A stretch of DNA of 64,000 bases from an uncultured Acetobacteraceae bacterium (GTDB lineage Bacteria > Pseudomonadota > Alphaproteobacteria > Acetobacterales > Acetobacteraceae), in assembly GCA_937873205.1 (NCBI GenBank), contig CALMVO010000127.1, positions 1-64,000 on the forward strand. Direction: 5' to 3'. Numbering within the stretch: the stretch's first letter is position 1; every line of letters begins with the position of its first letter. A program made the position numbers and the translations under genes. A model generated the notes under the pieces. That model did not search any database, was not told the origin of the DNA, and saw only the letters and a list, made by a program, of their open reading frames with translations. Shown here one piece after another: positions 55,909 through 64,000 of the stretch.

Positions 55909-56976
55909 ATGAGCCGCTTCTGGAGTGCCCGTGTCCACGGGCTCACCCCCTACGTCCCCGGCGAGCAGCCGCGCCGGCCCGGCCTGGTCAAGCTCAACAC
56001 CAACGAATGCCCGTACGGCCCGAGCCCGCGCGTGCTGGACGCGATCCGCGCCGCCACCGACGACGGGCTGCGGCTCTATCCCGACCCCGCCAGCACCGGC
56101 CTGCGCCAAGCGCTGGCCCGGCACCACCGCCTCGATCCGGCGCAGGTGTTCGTCGGCAACGGGTCCGACGAGGTGCTGGCGCACGCCTTCCAGGGCCTGC
56201 TGCAGCAGCCGGAGCCGCTGCTGTTCCCCGACATCACCTACAGCTTCTACCCGGTCTATTGCGGACTCTACGGCGTCGCCTACGAGCAGGTGCCGCTGGA
56301 CGGGACGCTGGCCGTCCGCGTCGCCGACTACCGGCGGCCGTGCGGCGCCGTCATCCTGGCCAACCCGAACGCGCCCACCGGAGTGGCGCTGCCGCTGCGC
56401 GACATCGAGGCGCTGCTGGACGACCATTCCCTCCAGCCGGTGCTGATCGATGAGGCCTACGTCGATTTCGGCGCCCGCTCGGCGATCGGGCTTATCGCCC
56501 GCCACCCGAACCTGCTGGTGGTGCACACGCTGTCGAAATCGCGTGCGCTGGCCGGGCTGCGGGTCGGCGCCGCCTTCGGCCATCCCGACCTGATCGAGGC
56601 GCTGACCCGGGTCAAGGACAGCTTCAACTCCTATCCGCTGGACCGGCTGGCGCAGGCCGGCGCCACCGCCGCGATCGAGGACGAGGGCTGGTTCGAGCAC
56701 ACGCGCGGCCTGATCGTGGCCAGCCGCGACCGCCTGGAGGCGGGGCTGTGTCGGCTCGGCCTCGAGGTGCTGCCGTCCGCCGCCAACTTCGTGTTCGCCC
56801 GGCATCCGGACCGCGCCGGCTCGGCACTCCAGGCGGCCTTGCGGGAGGCGAGCGTGCTGGTGCGGCATTTCGCCCGGCCGCGGATCGCCGACTACCTGCG
56901 CATCACGGTCGGCACCGACGCCGAATGCGACGCGTTGCTGGACGCGCTTGCCGGCATCCTGCGCCGCAATGCCTGA
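55909..56976 (+). CDS. hisC: Histidinol-phosphate/aromatic aminotransferase
   Basis: This 355-aa fold-type I PLP aminotransferase starts [21 protein letters not shown] and has [13 protein letters not shown], the substrate-binding [13 protein letters not shown], and the PLP lysine in [19 protein letters not shown]. It converts imidazole-acetol phosphate to histidinol phosphate, and possibly acts on aromatic amino acids. ATG 55909 fits the family N-terminus better than GTG 55873. It is not with other his genes here; a PEBP gene is divergent, 130 bp away. Confidence 0.9.
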   Translation: MSRFWSARVHGLTPYVPGEQPRRPGLVKLNTNECPYGPSPRVLDAIRAATDDGLRLYPDPASTGLRQALARHHRLDPAQVFVGNGSDEVLAHAFQGLLQQPEPLLFPDITYSFYPVYCGLYGVAYEQVPLDGTLAVRVADYRRPCGAVILANPNAPTGVALPLRDIEALLDDHSLQPVLIDEAYVDFGARSAIGLIARHPNLLVVHTLSKSRALAGLRVGAAFGHPDLIEALTRVKDSFNSYPLDRLAQAGATAAIEDEGWFEHTRGLIVASRDRLEAGLCRLGLEVLPSAANFVFARHPDRAGSALQAALREASVLVRHFARPRIADYLRITVGTDAECDALLDALAGILRRNA

Positions 56977-56983
56977 TGCCGGA

Positions 56984-57097
56984 AGGCCGGGGCTCTGCCC
57001 TGGACCCGCTAGAGGCAAAGCCTCAAGAACCCAGTTGTTTTAGTAGCTTGGTCTCTGACGGCGAGGCTTTTGGCAGGTCTGGGCGAAGCCCGGTCTT
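56984..57097. repeat. Palindromic intergenic repeat, family A copy 4
   Basis: Outer arm GGCCGGGGCTCTGCCCTGG is followed by ACCCGCTAGAGGCAAAGCC, an AT-rich centre (CCAGTTGTTTTAGTAGC), GCTTTTGGCAGGTCTGGGC and AAGCCCGG. It is more degenerate than the other copies. It lies between the hisC stop and the convergent FNT gene, so it could end both transcripts. Confidence 0.75.
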
Positions 57098-57154
57098 GTC
57101 TGCCGACGGTCAGACTCGGGGCCGATAGGCATGGCGATCCACAACCACGCCGGC

Positions 57155-58036
57155 TCAATCGCGGCCGCGCTGGGCCAGCTCGCCAGCGACCGGCGCATGG
57201 TTGAGCAGGGCGGTGAGAAGGCTGCCGCCGACGATGTTGCCGAGCAGCGTCGGCAGCAGGAACCGCATCAGGTAGTCGGGCACGCTCGCGTGGCCGGCGA
57301 AGACGGCGAACGACCCCTCCACCGACCCGGCGATGACGTGCGGGAGCTGGCAGAGCGCCACGGTGTAGCTCAGCAGGATGATGATCAGCGGCCGAGCCGG
57401 GCCGGCGCCCGGCAGCAGCCAGACCATCAGCCCGATCAGCCAGCCGGAAAACCCGGCATCGACCATCGTCACCACGAACGAGTGCGACATCAGCGCGGTC
57501 GACAGCGACACCATGGCGCCGTAGGCGTCGTCGGAGAAGATGCCGCGCTGCGCCGCGAGGGCGCCGAACGCTATCGTGCCCAGCAGGTTGGCGGCCAGCA
57601 CGACGCTCCAGACCCGCATCGTGCCGCCCAACGCGCGCAGGCTCGGCCGGCGCAACGTCGGGATCAGCACCGTCAGCGTCGTCTCGGTGAACAGCTCCTG
57701 CCGGCCCAGCACCACGATCAGGAAGCCGAGGCTGTAGCCGAAGGCCTGCACCAGCACCGCCCAGGGCGCGTCCGGCATGCCGCCCTTCAGATAGGCTTCG
57801 GCCAGGAACGAGAAGCCGATCGACAGGCCACCGGCCAGCCCCGACCAGGCCAGCGCCACGGACGACCGTTCCAGCGCCTTCTCGCCCTGCTCGCGCACCA
57901 CCTCGTAGATGACGAGCGCCTCGACATGCGCGCGCTCCGCCGCCTGCTGGCGCTCGTTGTCGTCGAGGTGCGGCGAGTCCTGACCCGCCTTGTCGTTGCC
58001 GCCGGCCTCGTCGCCCGGGTGCGTCTCGTCGTCCAC
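57155..58036 (-). CDS. Formate/nitrite transporter family (FNT) channel
   Basis: This 293-aa inner-membrane protein has six hydrophobic segments in the FNT arrangement, with a polar N-terminal stretch of ~60 residues, SGLAGGLSIGFSFLAEAYL, GRQELFTETTLTVLIP and the later VAGSVEGSFAVFAG-like segment (IAGSVEGSFAVFAGH). FNT proteins pass formate, nitrite or related small anions. GTG 58036 follows AGGAGG. Which anion is transported is unknown; a formate- or nitrite-using molybdoenzyme is far away at 1.8 kb. Confidence 0.87.
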   Translation of the reverse strand: MDDETHPGDEAGGNDKAGQDSPHLDDNERQQAAERAHVEALVIYEVVREQGEKALERSSVALAWSGLAGGLSIGFSFLAEAYLKGGMPDAPWAVLVQAFGYSLGFLIVVLGRQELFTETTLTVLIPTLRRPSLRALGGTMRVWSVVLAANLLGTIAFGALAAQRGIFSDDAYGAMVSLSTALMSHSFVVTMVDAGFSGWLIGLMVWLLPGAGPARPLIIILLSYTVALCQLPHVIAGSVEGSFAVFAGHASVPDYLMRFLLPTLLGNIVGGSLLTALLNHAPVAGELAQRGRD

Positions 58037-58240
58037 GTCGCCTCCTGCCCGCCGGCTCCGGATCGTTACGTGCGGCGCCGCCCGGGCGGCCCGCAAGGCC
58101 GCTGCGGACATCGTGATGGGCCGGCGTGACCGTTCCACACGCAGATTGATCCGGCGCGCTTGAAACCGCGTGCCGGATCGGCGAAGCAGGACGCGGCGGC
58201 ATCGATCCACCATGCGCCGAGGCTCGGAGGGACCTGCCCG

Positions 58241-58444
58241 ATGAAGACCGTGCCCGGTGACCGTCGCCGCCGGTGGCCGGGCCTGCTGCTCCTGCTGCCG
58301 GTCGCGGGCTTGCTCTGGGTGCCGTTCTACGACCGGCCGATGCCGGCGCTGTTCGGCTTCCCGTTCTTCTACTGGTATCAGCTCGCCTGGGTGCCGCTCA
58401 CCTCGCTGGCGATCTGGCTGGCCTGGCGGCTGGGCCGCGCATGA
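58241..58444 (+). CDS. DUF3311 small membrane protein
   Basis: This 67-aa protein has two hydrophobic helices (PGLLLLLPVAGLLWVPFYD and FYWYQLAWVPLTSLAIWLAW) and matches DUF3311, a partner encoded next to solute:sodium symporters. Its stop overlaps the symporter start (ATGA), so the two are co-translated. The function is probably to stabilise or regulate the transporter. Confidence 0.82.
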   Translation: MKTVPGDRRRRWPGLLLLLPVAGLLWVPFYDRPMPALFGFPFFYWYQLAWVPLTSLAIWLAWRLGRA

Positions 58445-59982
58445 GCGCCCCGGTCCCCGCGGCGAGCCCCGGCACGCCGGGCGCGCTCGGCATCCTCGTG
58501 TTCGTGCTGTTCTTTGCCGCCACCATCCTGCTCGGCGCGGGCCTCGGCTGGCGCCGGGGCCATTCCGGCCGGCCTGCCGGTGCGGAGACCTCGGAGGAGT
58601 GGGGCCTGGGCGGCCGCTCGTTCGGCACCTGGATCACCTGGTTCCTCGTCGGCGGCGACTTCTACACCGCCTACACCGTGATCGCGGTGCCGGCGCTGGT
58701 CTATGCGGTGGGCGCCTACGGCTTCTTCGCGCTGCCCTACACCATCATCGTCTATCCGTTCGTCTATGCGGTGATGCCGCGTCTGTGGCAGCTGGCCAAG
58801 GCGGGCGGCCATCTCACGGCGGCTGACCTGGTGCGCGCCCGGTTCGCGAGCCGCCCGCTGGAGATCGCGGTCGCTGCCACCGGGCTGCTCGCCATCATCC
58901 CCTACATCGCGCTGCAGCTGGTCGGCATCCGCACCGTGCTGGAGGCGCTGGGGTTGCCGGGCGAGGTCCCGCTGGTCGTCGCCTTCGTCTCGCTCGCGGC
59001 CTACACCTGGCTCGGCGGGCTGCACGCCCCGGCGCTGACGGCGTTCCTGAAGGACGTGATGATCTACCTGGTGGTGATCGTCGCCGTCACCGTGATCCCG
59101 CTGCATCTGGGCGGCTACGGCGCCATGTTCGCCACCGCCGCCGCGCACATGAAGCCGCCGCCGGCTGGCCACGTGCTGGGAGTTGGCCAGGCGGTCCCCT
59201 ACGCCACGCTGGCGCTGAGCTCGGCGTTGGCCGCGTTCCTGTATCCGCACACGCTGACCGGCGTGCTGGCCGCCCGCGACGCCGACACCATCCGCCGTAA
59301 CGCGGTGATGCTGCCGGCCTACACGCTGCTGCTCGGGCTGATCGCCATGCTGGGGCTGATGGCGCACGCCGCCGGGATCGTCACCAGCCACTCGACCGCG
59401 GTGGTGCCGCTGCTGTTCCTGCGCATCTTCCCGGGCTGGTTCGCCGGCTTCGCGTTCGCGGCGATCGCGGTCGGCGCGCTGGTGCCGGCGGCGGTGATGG
59501 CGGTCGGCGCCGCCAACCTGGTTACCCGCAACCTGCTGCCCGCCCTGCTGCCGCGACGGTCCGGCCCCGACAACGCGCGCGCGGCGCAGGTGAGCGGCCT
59601 GCTGGTCAAGCTGGCGGCGCTGGGCTGCATCCTGCTGCTGAACCCGACCTTCGCCATCGACCTGCAGCTGCTCGGCGGCGTCTGGGTGCTGCAGACCCTG
59701 CCAGCGCTGGTGCTGGGGCTGCTGAAGCTGGGCCTGCGCGCCTCCGGGCTGCTCGCCGGCTGGGCGGCCGGCATGGCCGGCGGCACCTGGATGGTGATGG
59801 CGGACGGGCTGAAGCCTGTGCACGCGCTGCATCTCGGCGGCGGCACGATGTCGGTTTCGACCGGACTGCTGGCCCTGCTGCTGAACCTGGCGGTGTCGCT
59901 CGCGGTTTCCGGCGCGTTCGCCGGGCTGGCGCAGCCTCGCACGTCCTGGTCGCCGCCATGGCGGAATGCCGCACGAAAGTGA
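58441..59982 (+). CDS. Solute:sodium symporter family transporter
   Basis: This 513-aa protein has about thirteen hydrophobic helices with SSS-family signatures: EEWGLGGRSFGTWITWFLVGG early on, YTAYTVIAVPALVYAVG, and YPHTLTGVLAARDADTIRRNA. Together with a DUF3311 partner encoded upstream it resembles MctP-type monocarboxylate permeases. It probably takes up small organic acids using a sodium or proton gradient. The substrate is inferred from the family only. Confidence 0.87.
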   Translation: MSAPVPAASPGTPGALGILVFVLFFAATILLGAGLGWRRGHSGRPAGAETSEEWGLGGRSFGTWITWFLVGGDFYTAYTVIAVPALVYAVGAYGFFALPYTIIVYPFVYAVMPRLWQLAKAGGHLTAADLVRARFASRPLEIAVAATGLLAIIPYIALQLVGIRTVLEALGLPGEVPLVVAFVSLAAYTWLGGLHAPALTAFLKDVMIYLVVIVAVTVIPLHLGGYGAMFATAAAHMKPPPAGHVLGVGQAVPYATLALSSALAAFLYPHTLTGVLAARDADTIRRNAVMLPAYTLLLGLIAMLGLMAHAAGIVTSHSTAVVPLLFLRIFPGWFAGFAFAAIAVGALVPAAVMAVGAANLVTRNLLPALLPRRSGPDNARAAQVSGLLVKLAALGCILLLNPTFAIDLQLLGGVWVLQTLPALVLGLLKLGLRASGLLAGWAAGMAGGTWMVMADGLKPVHALHLGGGTMSVSTGLLALLLNLAVSLAVSGAFAGLAQPRTSWSPPWRNAARK

Positions 59983-60134
59983 AGCCGCCGGGCCGGCTGG
60001 ATGCGGAACTGACTTTTTTGCCGCTGCCGTTGCTGCTAAGCAGCGCCAGCCTGACCGAAGGGGCGGACATCGTCGCGGTCGCGAGTCCGGCCACGTCTAT
60101 ATTTCAGCCGGCGGCTTTTGAAAGTGCGATCCCC

Positions 60135-60434
60135 ATGCCCTTGTATGTGATCGAGATCGGCGGCGAGCCGATCGTGGTGTTTCCGGAGGGCTCGCTCGAG
60201 CTCGCCCGGGAGGAAGCCCGGTCCGGCAACGTGACCGAGGCGCTGCAGGAGTTCACCCGTGACGGCACGCCGCTCTGGGATGGGGCGGCGGCGCTCGAGG
60301 TCCGCGAGGCCGCCGACGAGGAGGTCGCCCACTACCAGGCCGGTTTCAACGAAGCCCTCGCCGACGGGGACATCAGCGAGGACGAACAGGACGAATTCGC
60401 CGTCTTCCTGATCGAGACAGACGACGCGGAGTGA
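60135..60434 (+). CDS. Conserved small protein of unknown function
   Basis: This 99-aa acidic protein begins MPLYVIEIGGEPIVVFPEGS and ends in an acidic tail (DEQDEFAVFLIETDDAE). No domain or signal peptide is recognised. The ATG is the most likely start. The stop overlaps the next small gene by one base. A TATATT sequence (60098-60103) upstream could be a -10 element. Confidence 0.55.
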   Translation: MPLYVIEIGGEPIVVFPEGSLELAREEARSGNVTEALQEFTRDGTPLWDGAAALEVREAADEEVAHYQAGFNEALADGDISEDEQDEFAVFLIETDDAE

Positions 60435-60676
60435 TGATGACGAGCATGACCACGACCACCGCCGACCACGGCCTGGCGACGACGCGCCGGCCGCGCATGA
60501 GCTATCGGCAGGCGGCCCGGCTGATGATCAACAAGCACGGCCGCAACGCGCGAGCCTGGGCGCTGAAGCGCGCCGCCGAGCTGCGCGCCGAGGACAAGCT
60601 CGACGCCGCCGCCCTCTGGGTGAAGGTGAGCGAGGAGGTCGCCGTGCAGCAGGCGGAAGCGCTGACCGGAACCTGA
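60434..60676 (+). CDS. Conserved small helical protein, unknown function
   Basis: This 80-aa protein has a polar N-terminus and a helical region (YRQAARLMINKHGRNARAWA, then AAALWVKVSEEVAVQQAE). No family is recognised. Its ATG overlaps the previous stop by one base (TGATG); a GTG at 60431 is also in frame. It is co-transcribed with the acidic protein upstream. Confidence 0.55.
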   Translation: MMTSMTTTTADHGLATTRRPRMSYRQAARLMINKHGRNARAWALKRAAELRAEDKLDAAALWVKVSEEVAVQQAEALTGT

Positions 60677-60684
60677 ACCGCCTG

Positions 60685-61002
60685 TCAGAACACCTCGGCC
60701 ACGTAGTGGAAGAAGCGTCCGGAAAACGGCTTCAACACCTCGAGCGTCAGCACGTGCGAGCGGGTCTTGATGTCGGAGGCCAGCGACTGGTCGAGGGCGG
60801 CCTGGTCGGCGAAGTCCATCTCGAGCGTCATGGCGATCGGGACGGCGCCGGGATCGGTGGTCGTCACCCGGTGCACCCGCACCGCCAGCACGTTCGGGAA
60901 GCTCTTCCAGATCGGCAGCAGCCGCGCCTCGACGTCGGCGAAGAATGCTGCCTCGGTGCCCTGGATGATCGCACCCTCGTAGATCGCCACGCGTGTCAGC
61001 AT
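60685..61002 (-). CDS. Small protein of dimeric alpha/beta-barrel type, unknown function
   Basis: This 105-aa protein (IYEGAIIQGTEAAFFADVEA, then VHRVTTTDPGAVPIAMTLEM and FFHYVAEVF) has the size and pattern of a dimeric alpha/beta-barrel (EthD/YdhR-like). The reaction is unknown. It faces the two small plus-strand genes tail to tail, and its start lies just left of a palindromic repeat. Confidence 0.6.
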   Translation of the reverse strand: MLTRVAIYEGAIIQGTEAAFFADVEARLLPIWKSFPNVLAVRVHRVTTTDPGAVPIAMTLEMDFADQAALDQSLASDIKTRSHVLTLEVLKPFSGRFFHYVAEVF

Positions 61003-61035
61003 CGTTGCCTCCCGTTTTGCGGGTAACGACAGGAA

Positions 61036-61172
61036 GGCAAGGGGCGTTGCCCCTTGACCCCACCAAAGGCTTTGCCTCTGGACACCTTTCTGAAGAAAAG
61101 GGTTCCAAGGGCCCCGGCCCTTGGCGGGTCCAGGGCGTTATGCCTGAGGCGTGCTTCGCACGACGCCCTGGC
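61036..61172. repeat. Palindromic intergenic repeat, family A copy 5
   Basis: Outer arms GGCAAGGGGCGTTGCCCCTT and CCAGGGCG surround inner arms ACCCCACCAAAGGC and GCCCTTGGCGGGTC around an AT-rich centre (CACCTTTCTGAAGAAAAGG). The tail (GGCGTGCTTCGCACGACGCC) closely matches the tail of the copy at 16072. It lies just past the trmB stop. Confidence 0.8.
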
Positions 61173-61173
61173 C

Positions 61174-61875
61174 TCACTTCCTGACGAACGACCAGTACAG
61201 CGGCTGCCGCCCGGCGGCGACTGCCTTGGCCTCGTAGCGCGTCGGCGGCCAGTCGTCGGGTCGCGTCGGGACAGGCGGCGGGGTATCGAACAGGGCCTGC
61301 GCCGCCATCACCTCGGCCACCCAGGCCTGGTAGGTCGGGTCGTCGCTGGCGACCCGCCACACGGCGCCGGGTTTCAGCGCCCGCGCCAGCTCCGGGATCG
61401 CCTGCGGGTGGACGAAGCGCCGCTTGGCGTGGCGCGTCTTCGGCCAGGGGTCGGGGAACAGCAGGAACAGCCGGTCGAGGCAGGCGTCGGGCAGCCGCCG
61501 CAGCAGGGCGCGGGCGTCGTCGTCCCACAGGCGCAGGCCGAGCGGCAGCGGCGCCGCCGCCTCGTCGCCGTCGGGCACCAGCCGGGACAGCAGCGCGCAG
61601 AGCCCGTTCTCGAACACCTCGCAGGCGATCAGCCCGACCGTCGGGTGGGCGGCGATCTGCGCCAGCGCATGCTCGCCGCTGCCGAACCCGACCTCAAGCC
61701 AGAGTGCCTCGGGGGCCAGCCCGAAGCCGGCGGCGGGATCGGCCGGATCGGGCAGGCGCAGCCGGGGCAGCGTCACGTCGAGCAGGCGCTGCTGGCGGAC
61801 CCGCAGCGGATGGCTGCGCTGGCGCCCGTAGAGCCGGTCCGGCGGCGGCTTCAGGCCGGCCGATGGGCCGGGCAC
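61174..61875 (-). CDS. trmB: tRNA (guanine-N7)-methyltransferase
   Basis: This 233-aa SAM-dependent enzyme makes m7G46 in tRNA. It has RLYGRQRSHPLRVRQQ near the start, the SAM-binding ALWLEVGFGSGEHALAQI, the catalytic/tRNA motif FPDPWPKTRHAKRRFVHP and C-terminal TRYEAKAVAAGRQPLYW. GTG 61875 is separated by seven bases from the metK stop, so metK and trmB are co-transcribed, which fits a SAM producer and a SAM user. Confidence 0.95.
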   Translation of the reverse strand: MPGPSAGLKPPPDRLYGRQRSHPLRVRQQRLLDVTLPRLRLPDPADPAAGFGLAPEALWLEVGFGSGEHALAQIAAHPTVGLIACEVFENGLCALLSRLVPDGDEAAAPLPLGLRLWDDDARALLRRLPDACLDRLFLLFPDPWPKTRHAKRRFVHPQAIPELARALKPGAVWRVASDDPTYQAWVAEVMAAQALFDTPPPVPTRPDDWPPTRYEAKAVAAGRQPLYWSFVRK

Positions 61876-61882
61876 GATCCGG

Positions 61883-63070
61883 CTAGCGGTTGAAGGCCTG
61901 TCGCAGCGTGTCGACGAGGTCGGTGCGCTCCCAGGTGAAGCTGTCGAGTGCGGCGTCCGGCGTGCGGCCGAAATGACCGTAGGCGGAGGTCACGCCATAG
62001 ATCGGCCGGTTCAGCCGCAGGTGCCGGCGGATGCCGCGCGGCGTCAGGTCGACCACCTCACGCAGCACGCGGCCGAGCCGATCCTCGTCGACATCCTTGC
62101 CCGAGCCGTCGAGATCGACATAGACCGAGAGCGGATGCGCGACGCCGATGGCGTAGGAGATCTGCAGCGTGCAGCGGTCGGCGAGGCCGGCGGCAACGAT
62201 GTTCTTGGCCAGGTAGCGGCAGACGTAGGCGGCCGAGCGGTCCACCTTGGTCGGGTCCTTGCCCGAAAAGGCGCCCCCGCCGTGCGGGGCGGCGCCGCCA
62301 TAGGTGTCGACGATGATCTTGCGCCCGGTGAGGCCGCAATCGCCGTCGGGTCCGCCGATCACGAAGATGCCGGTCGGGTTGACGTAGAACTCGTCCTCCG
62401 GGACCTCCCAGCCGGCCGGCAGCACCTCGGTGACCACTTGGCGCAGCTGGGCGCGGATGTCGGCCTGGCTCATGCCCTCGTCGTGCTGGGTCGAGATCAC
62501 CACGCTGGTGGCGCCGACCGGCACGCCGTCCACGTAGCGCAGGGTGACCTGGCTCTTGGCGTCCGGCTGCAGCCCCCGTCCGCGCGGATCGCCAGACTTC
62601 CGGAGCTCGTTCATGCGGGACAGGATGGCGTGCGCGTAGTGGATGGGCGCCGGCATCAGCGTCTCGGTCTCGCGGGTGGCGTGGCCGAACATGATGCCCT
62701 GGTCGCCGGCGCCCTCGTCCTTGTTGCCGGCGCTGTCGACACCGACGGCGATGTCGGCGGACTGCGCGTGCAGGTAGTACTGCACCTCGGCGTTCTTCCA
62801 CGAGAAGCCGGGCTGGTCGTAGCCGATGTCGCGCACCGCGCCGCGCGCCGCCTCGATCAGCTGCTCGCGGGTGACCGAGGCCGGTCCGCGCACCTCCCCG
62901 GCGAGCACGATGCGGTTGGTGGTGACCAGGGTCTCGCAGGCGACGCGCGCCTCGGGGTCGGCGGCCAGGAAGCAGTCCAGCACGGTGTCGCTGAGGCGGT
63001 CGGCCACCTTGTCGGGATGGCCCTCTGACACCGATTCCGACGTGAACAGGAAGTCGCCCTTGTTGCGCAT
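61883..63070 (-). CDS. metK: S-adenosylmethionine synthetase
   Basis: This 395-aa enzyme makes S-adenosylmethionine from methionine and ATP. The signatures are [34 protein letters not shown], and the phosphate/metal motif [25 protein letters not shown] precedes ATG 63070. The leader (63071-63211) was checked for the SAM-sensing RNA elements known in alphaproteobacteria, and none was recognised by eye. trmB follows and dapB precedes it on the same strand. Confidence 0.97.
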   Translation of the reverse strand: MRNKGDFLFTSESVSEGHPDKVADRLSDTVLDCFLAADPEARVACETLVTTNRIVLAGEVRGPASVTREQLIEAARGAVRDIGYDQPGFSWKNAEVQYYLHAQSADIAVGVDSAGNKDEGAGDQGIMFGHATRETETLMPAPIHYAHAILSRMNELRKSGDPRGRGLQPDAKSQVTLRYVDGVPVGATSVVISTQHDEGMSQADIRAQLRQVVTEVLPAGWEVPEDEFYVNPTGIFVIGGPDGDCGLTGRKIIVDTYGGAAPHGGGAFSGKDPTKVDRSAAYVCRYLAKNIVAAGLADRCTLQISYAIGVAHPLSVYVDLDGSGKDVDEDRLGRVLREVVDLTPRGIRRHLRLNRPIYGVTSAYGHFGRTPDAALDSFTWERTDLVDTLRQAFNR

Positions 63071-63211
63071 GGTGCTCCTCGTGCGGCGCCAGGCGCGCCG
63101 AAAGCCCCCGGCTTCTGACGAAGATCGCCGCGGAGCAGCGGGATGTGGCCGAAACGGGGGACAGGGTCAAGAACCGCGCCCATGCGGGTCGATGCCGGCT
63201 GGGACGGTCCG

Positions 63212-63952
63212 TCAGCGCAGGCCCAGCACGTCCTCCATGCCGTAGAGCCCGGGCGGGCGCCCCTGCGCCCAGCGCGCCGCGCGCAACGCGCCGGCCGCGA
63301 ACACGCGGCGGTCGAAGGCGCGGTGGCCGAGCGAGATCTGCTCGTTGCCGGCGGTGAAACTCAGCGTGTGCTCGCCGACGATCTGGCCGCCGCGCAGCGC
63401 CGCGAAGCCGATGGCGCCCGGGGGACGGGGGCTGGTCTCGCGGTCGCGGCCGCTCTCCCGGACGTCGCGAAGCGCCACCCCGCGCGCCTCCGCCACCGCC
63501 TCGCCCAGCGCCAGCGCGGTGCCGGACGGCGCGTCCCGCTTCTGCCGGTGGTGCATCTCCAGGATCTCGGCGTCGTAGTCGGCCGCCGGCAGCGCCGCCG
63601 CCATCCGGCGTGCGAGCCCGAGCAGCAGGGCCACCCCAGGCGAGAAATTCGCGGCCTGCACCACCGGCAGCCGAGCGGCGGCAGCGGCCACCGCGCCCTG
63701 CGCCGCCCGGTCCAGGCCGGTGGTGCCCAGGATCCAGACGGCCGCGCCTCCGGCCAGCGCGTCCGCATGCCGCCGAACGGCGTCCGCATGGGTGAAGTCG
63801 ATGACGGCGTCGCACCGCGCGGCGAGAGCGACGATGTCAGGATTGGGCTGTTGGCGGGACGTGCCGCCGATCAGCTCGTCCCCCGCGGCGAGGATTTCCT
63901 CGGCCAGCAGTCGGCCGACCCGGCCCGTGATGCCGGCGATGCCTATGCGCAC
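63212..63952 (-). CDS. dapB: 4-hydroxy-tetrahydrodipicolinate reductase
   Basis: This 246-aa enzyme reduces 4-hydroxy-tetrahydrodipicolinate in lysine and peptidoglycan (diaminopimelate) synthesis. It begins VRIGIAGITGRVGRLLAEE (cofactor-binding), has DFTHADAV and GTTGLDRAA, and the catalytic EMHHRQKRDAPSGTALALG. The first codon is GTG 63952. It lies 141 bp upstream of metK on the same strand. The 48 bp to its right are the window edge with no recognisable feature. Confidence 0.95.
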   Translation of the reverse strand: MRIGIAGITGRVGRLLAEEILAAGDELIGGTSRQQPNPDIVALAARCDAVIDFTHADAVRRHADALAGGAAVWILGTTGLDRAAQGAVAAAAARLPVVQAANFSPGVALLLGLARRMAAALPAADYDAEILEMHHRQKRDAPSGTALALGEAVAEARGVALRDVRESGRDRETSPRPPGAIGFAALRGGQIVGEHTLSFTAGNEQISLGHRAFDRRVFAAGALRAARWAQGRPPGLYGMEDVLGLR

Positions 63953-64000
63953 GGAACCGTACAGGGAGACGGCGCGACCGAGCCGGTCGCGCCGTCCAAT

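Noticed and set aside
59983-60019. Short hairpin plus T6 after the symporter gene
   Set aside because: The stem is only five pairs and the T-run lies about 15 bases away, so it does not meet the form of an intrinsic terminator.
63071-63211. SAM riboswitch before metK
   Set aside because: No conserved SAM-sensing motif could be recognised; the leader is GC-rich and short. A covariance-model search would be needed.

Overview
This is a very GC-rich chromosomal window with densely packed, often overlapping genes (ATGA, GTGA and TTGA junctions) and frequent GTG/TTG starts. A fused transaldolase/glucose-6-phosphate isomerase inside one oxidative pentose-phosphate operon (tkt, tal-pgi, gnd, zwf, pgl, rpiA, gntK) points to the Acetobacteraceae or close Rhodospirillales (Alphaproteobacteria). 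The species cannot be named from the sequence. No tRNA, rRNA, CRISPR array, insertion sequence or phage gene was seen. LEFT PART (1-19.6 kb): a membrane protein joining DUF2231, Rieske and hemerythrin-like domains precedes a molybdopterin oxidoreductase. Next is the scar of a lost histidine-utilisation locus: the 3' ends of hutU and hutF face away from each other and meet at about 5208/5209. An apparent operon follows: TonB-dependent receptor, cytochrome P450, spinster-type MFS transporter and sarcosine-oxidase-like flavoenzyme. It reads as uptake plus oxidative dealkylation of an unidentified compound. After it come a [2Fe-2S] thioredoxin-fold protein, a DedA protein, a frameshifted nucleoside deaminase, exonuclease III, a secreted S10 carboxypeptidase-like protein, small lipoproteins, a glycosyltransferase and a FadL-type outer-membrane protein. 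CENTRAL METABOLISM (20.4-31.8 kb, minus strand): tkt, tal-pgi, gnd, zwf, two HAD phosphatases, pgl, rpiA and gntK form one mostly translationally coupled unit. It covers both pentose-phosphate branches plus gluconate entry. MIDDLE (32-46 kb): an RND pump and its adaptor lack an outer-membrane partner in the window and lie beside a perfect TetR-type palindrome. On the plus strand an NDH-2-like dehydrogenase, a metallo-beta-lactamase-fold hydrolase, glgX, treZ and treY overlap end to end and convert glycogen to trehalose. RIGHT PART (46-64 kb): an AT-richer islet holds a small secreted peptide and a periplasmic-propeller GGDEF protein. Then come ureide genes (allantoate amidohydrolase-type hydrolase, hydroxyisourate hydrolase, a flavin monooxygenase-like protein), a histone-like protein, a PEBP protein, hisC, an FNT channel, a DUF3311/solute:sodium symporter pair, three small unknown genes, and dapB-metK-trmB. 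Two dispersed palindromic repeat families mark gene ends. Five copies of a roughly 105-140 bp GC-rich element lie at 11745, 16072, 29619, 56984 and 61036. Three copies of a roughly 104 bp element with CTAG edges lie at 19598 (two in tandem) and 32034. Copies of both families supply coding sequence, start or stop codons to neighbouring genes.
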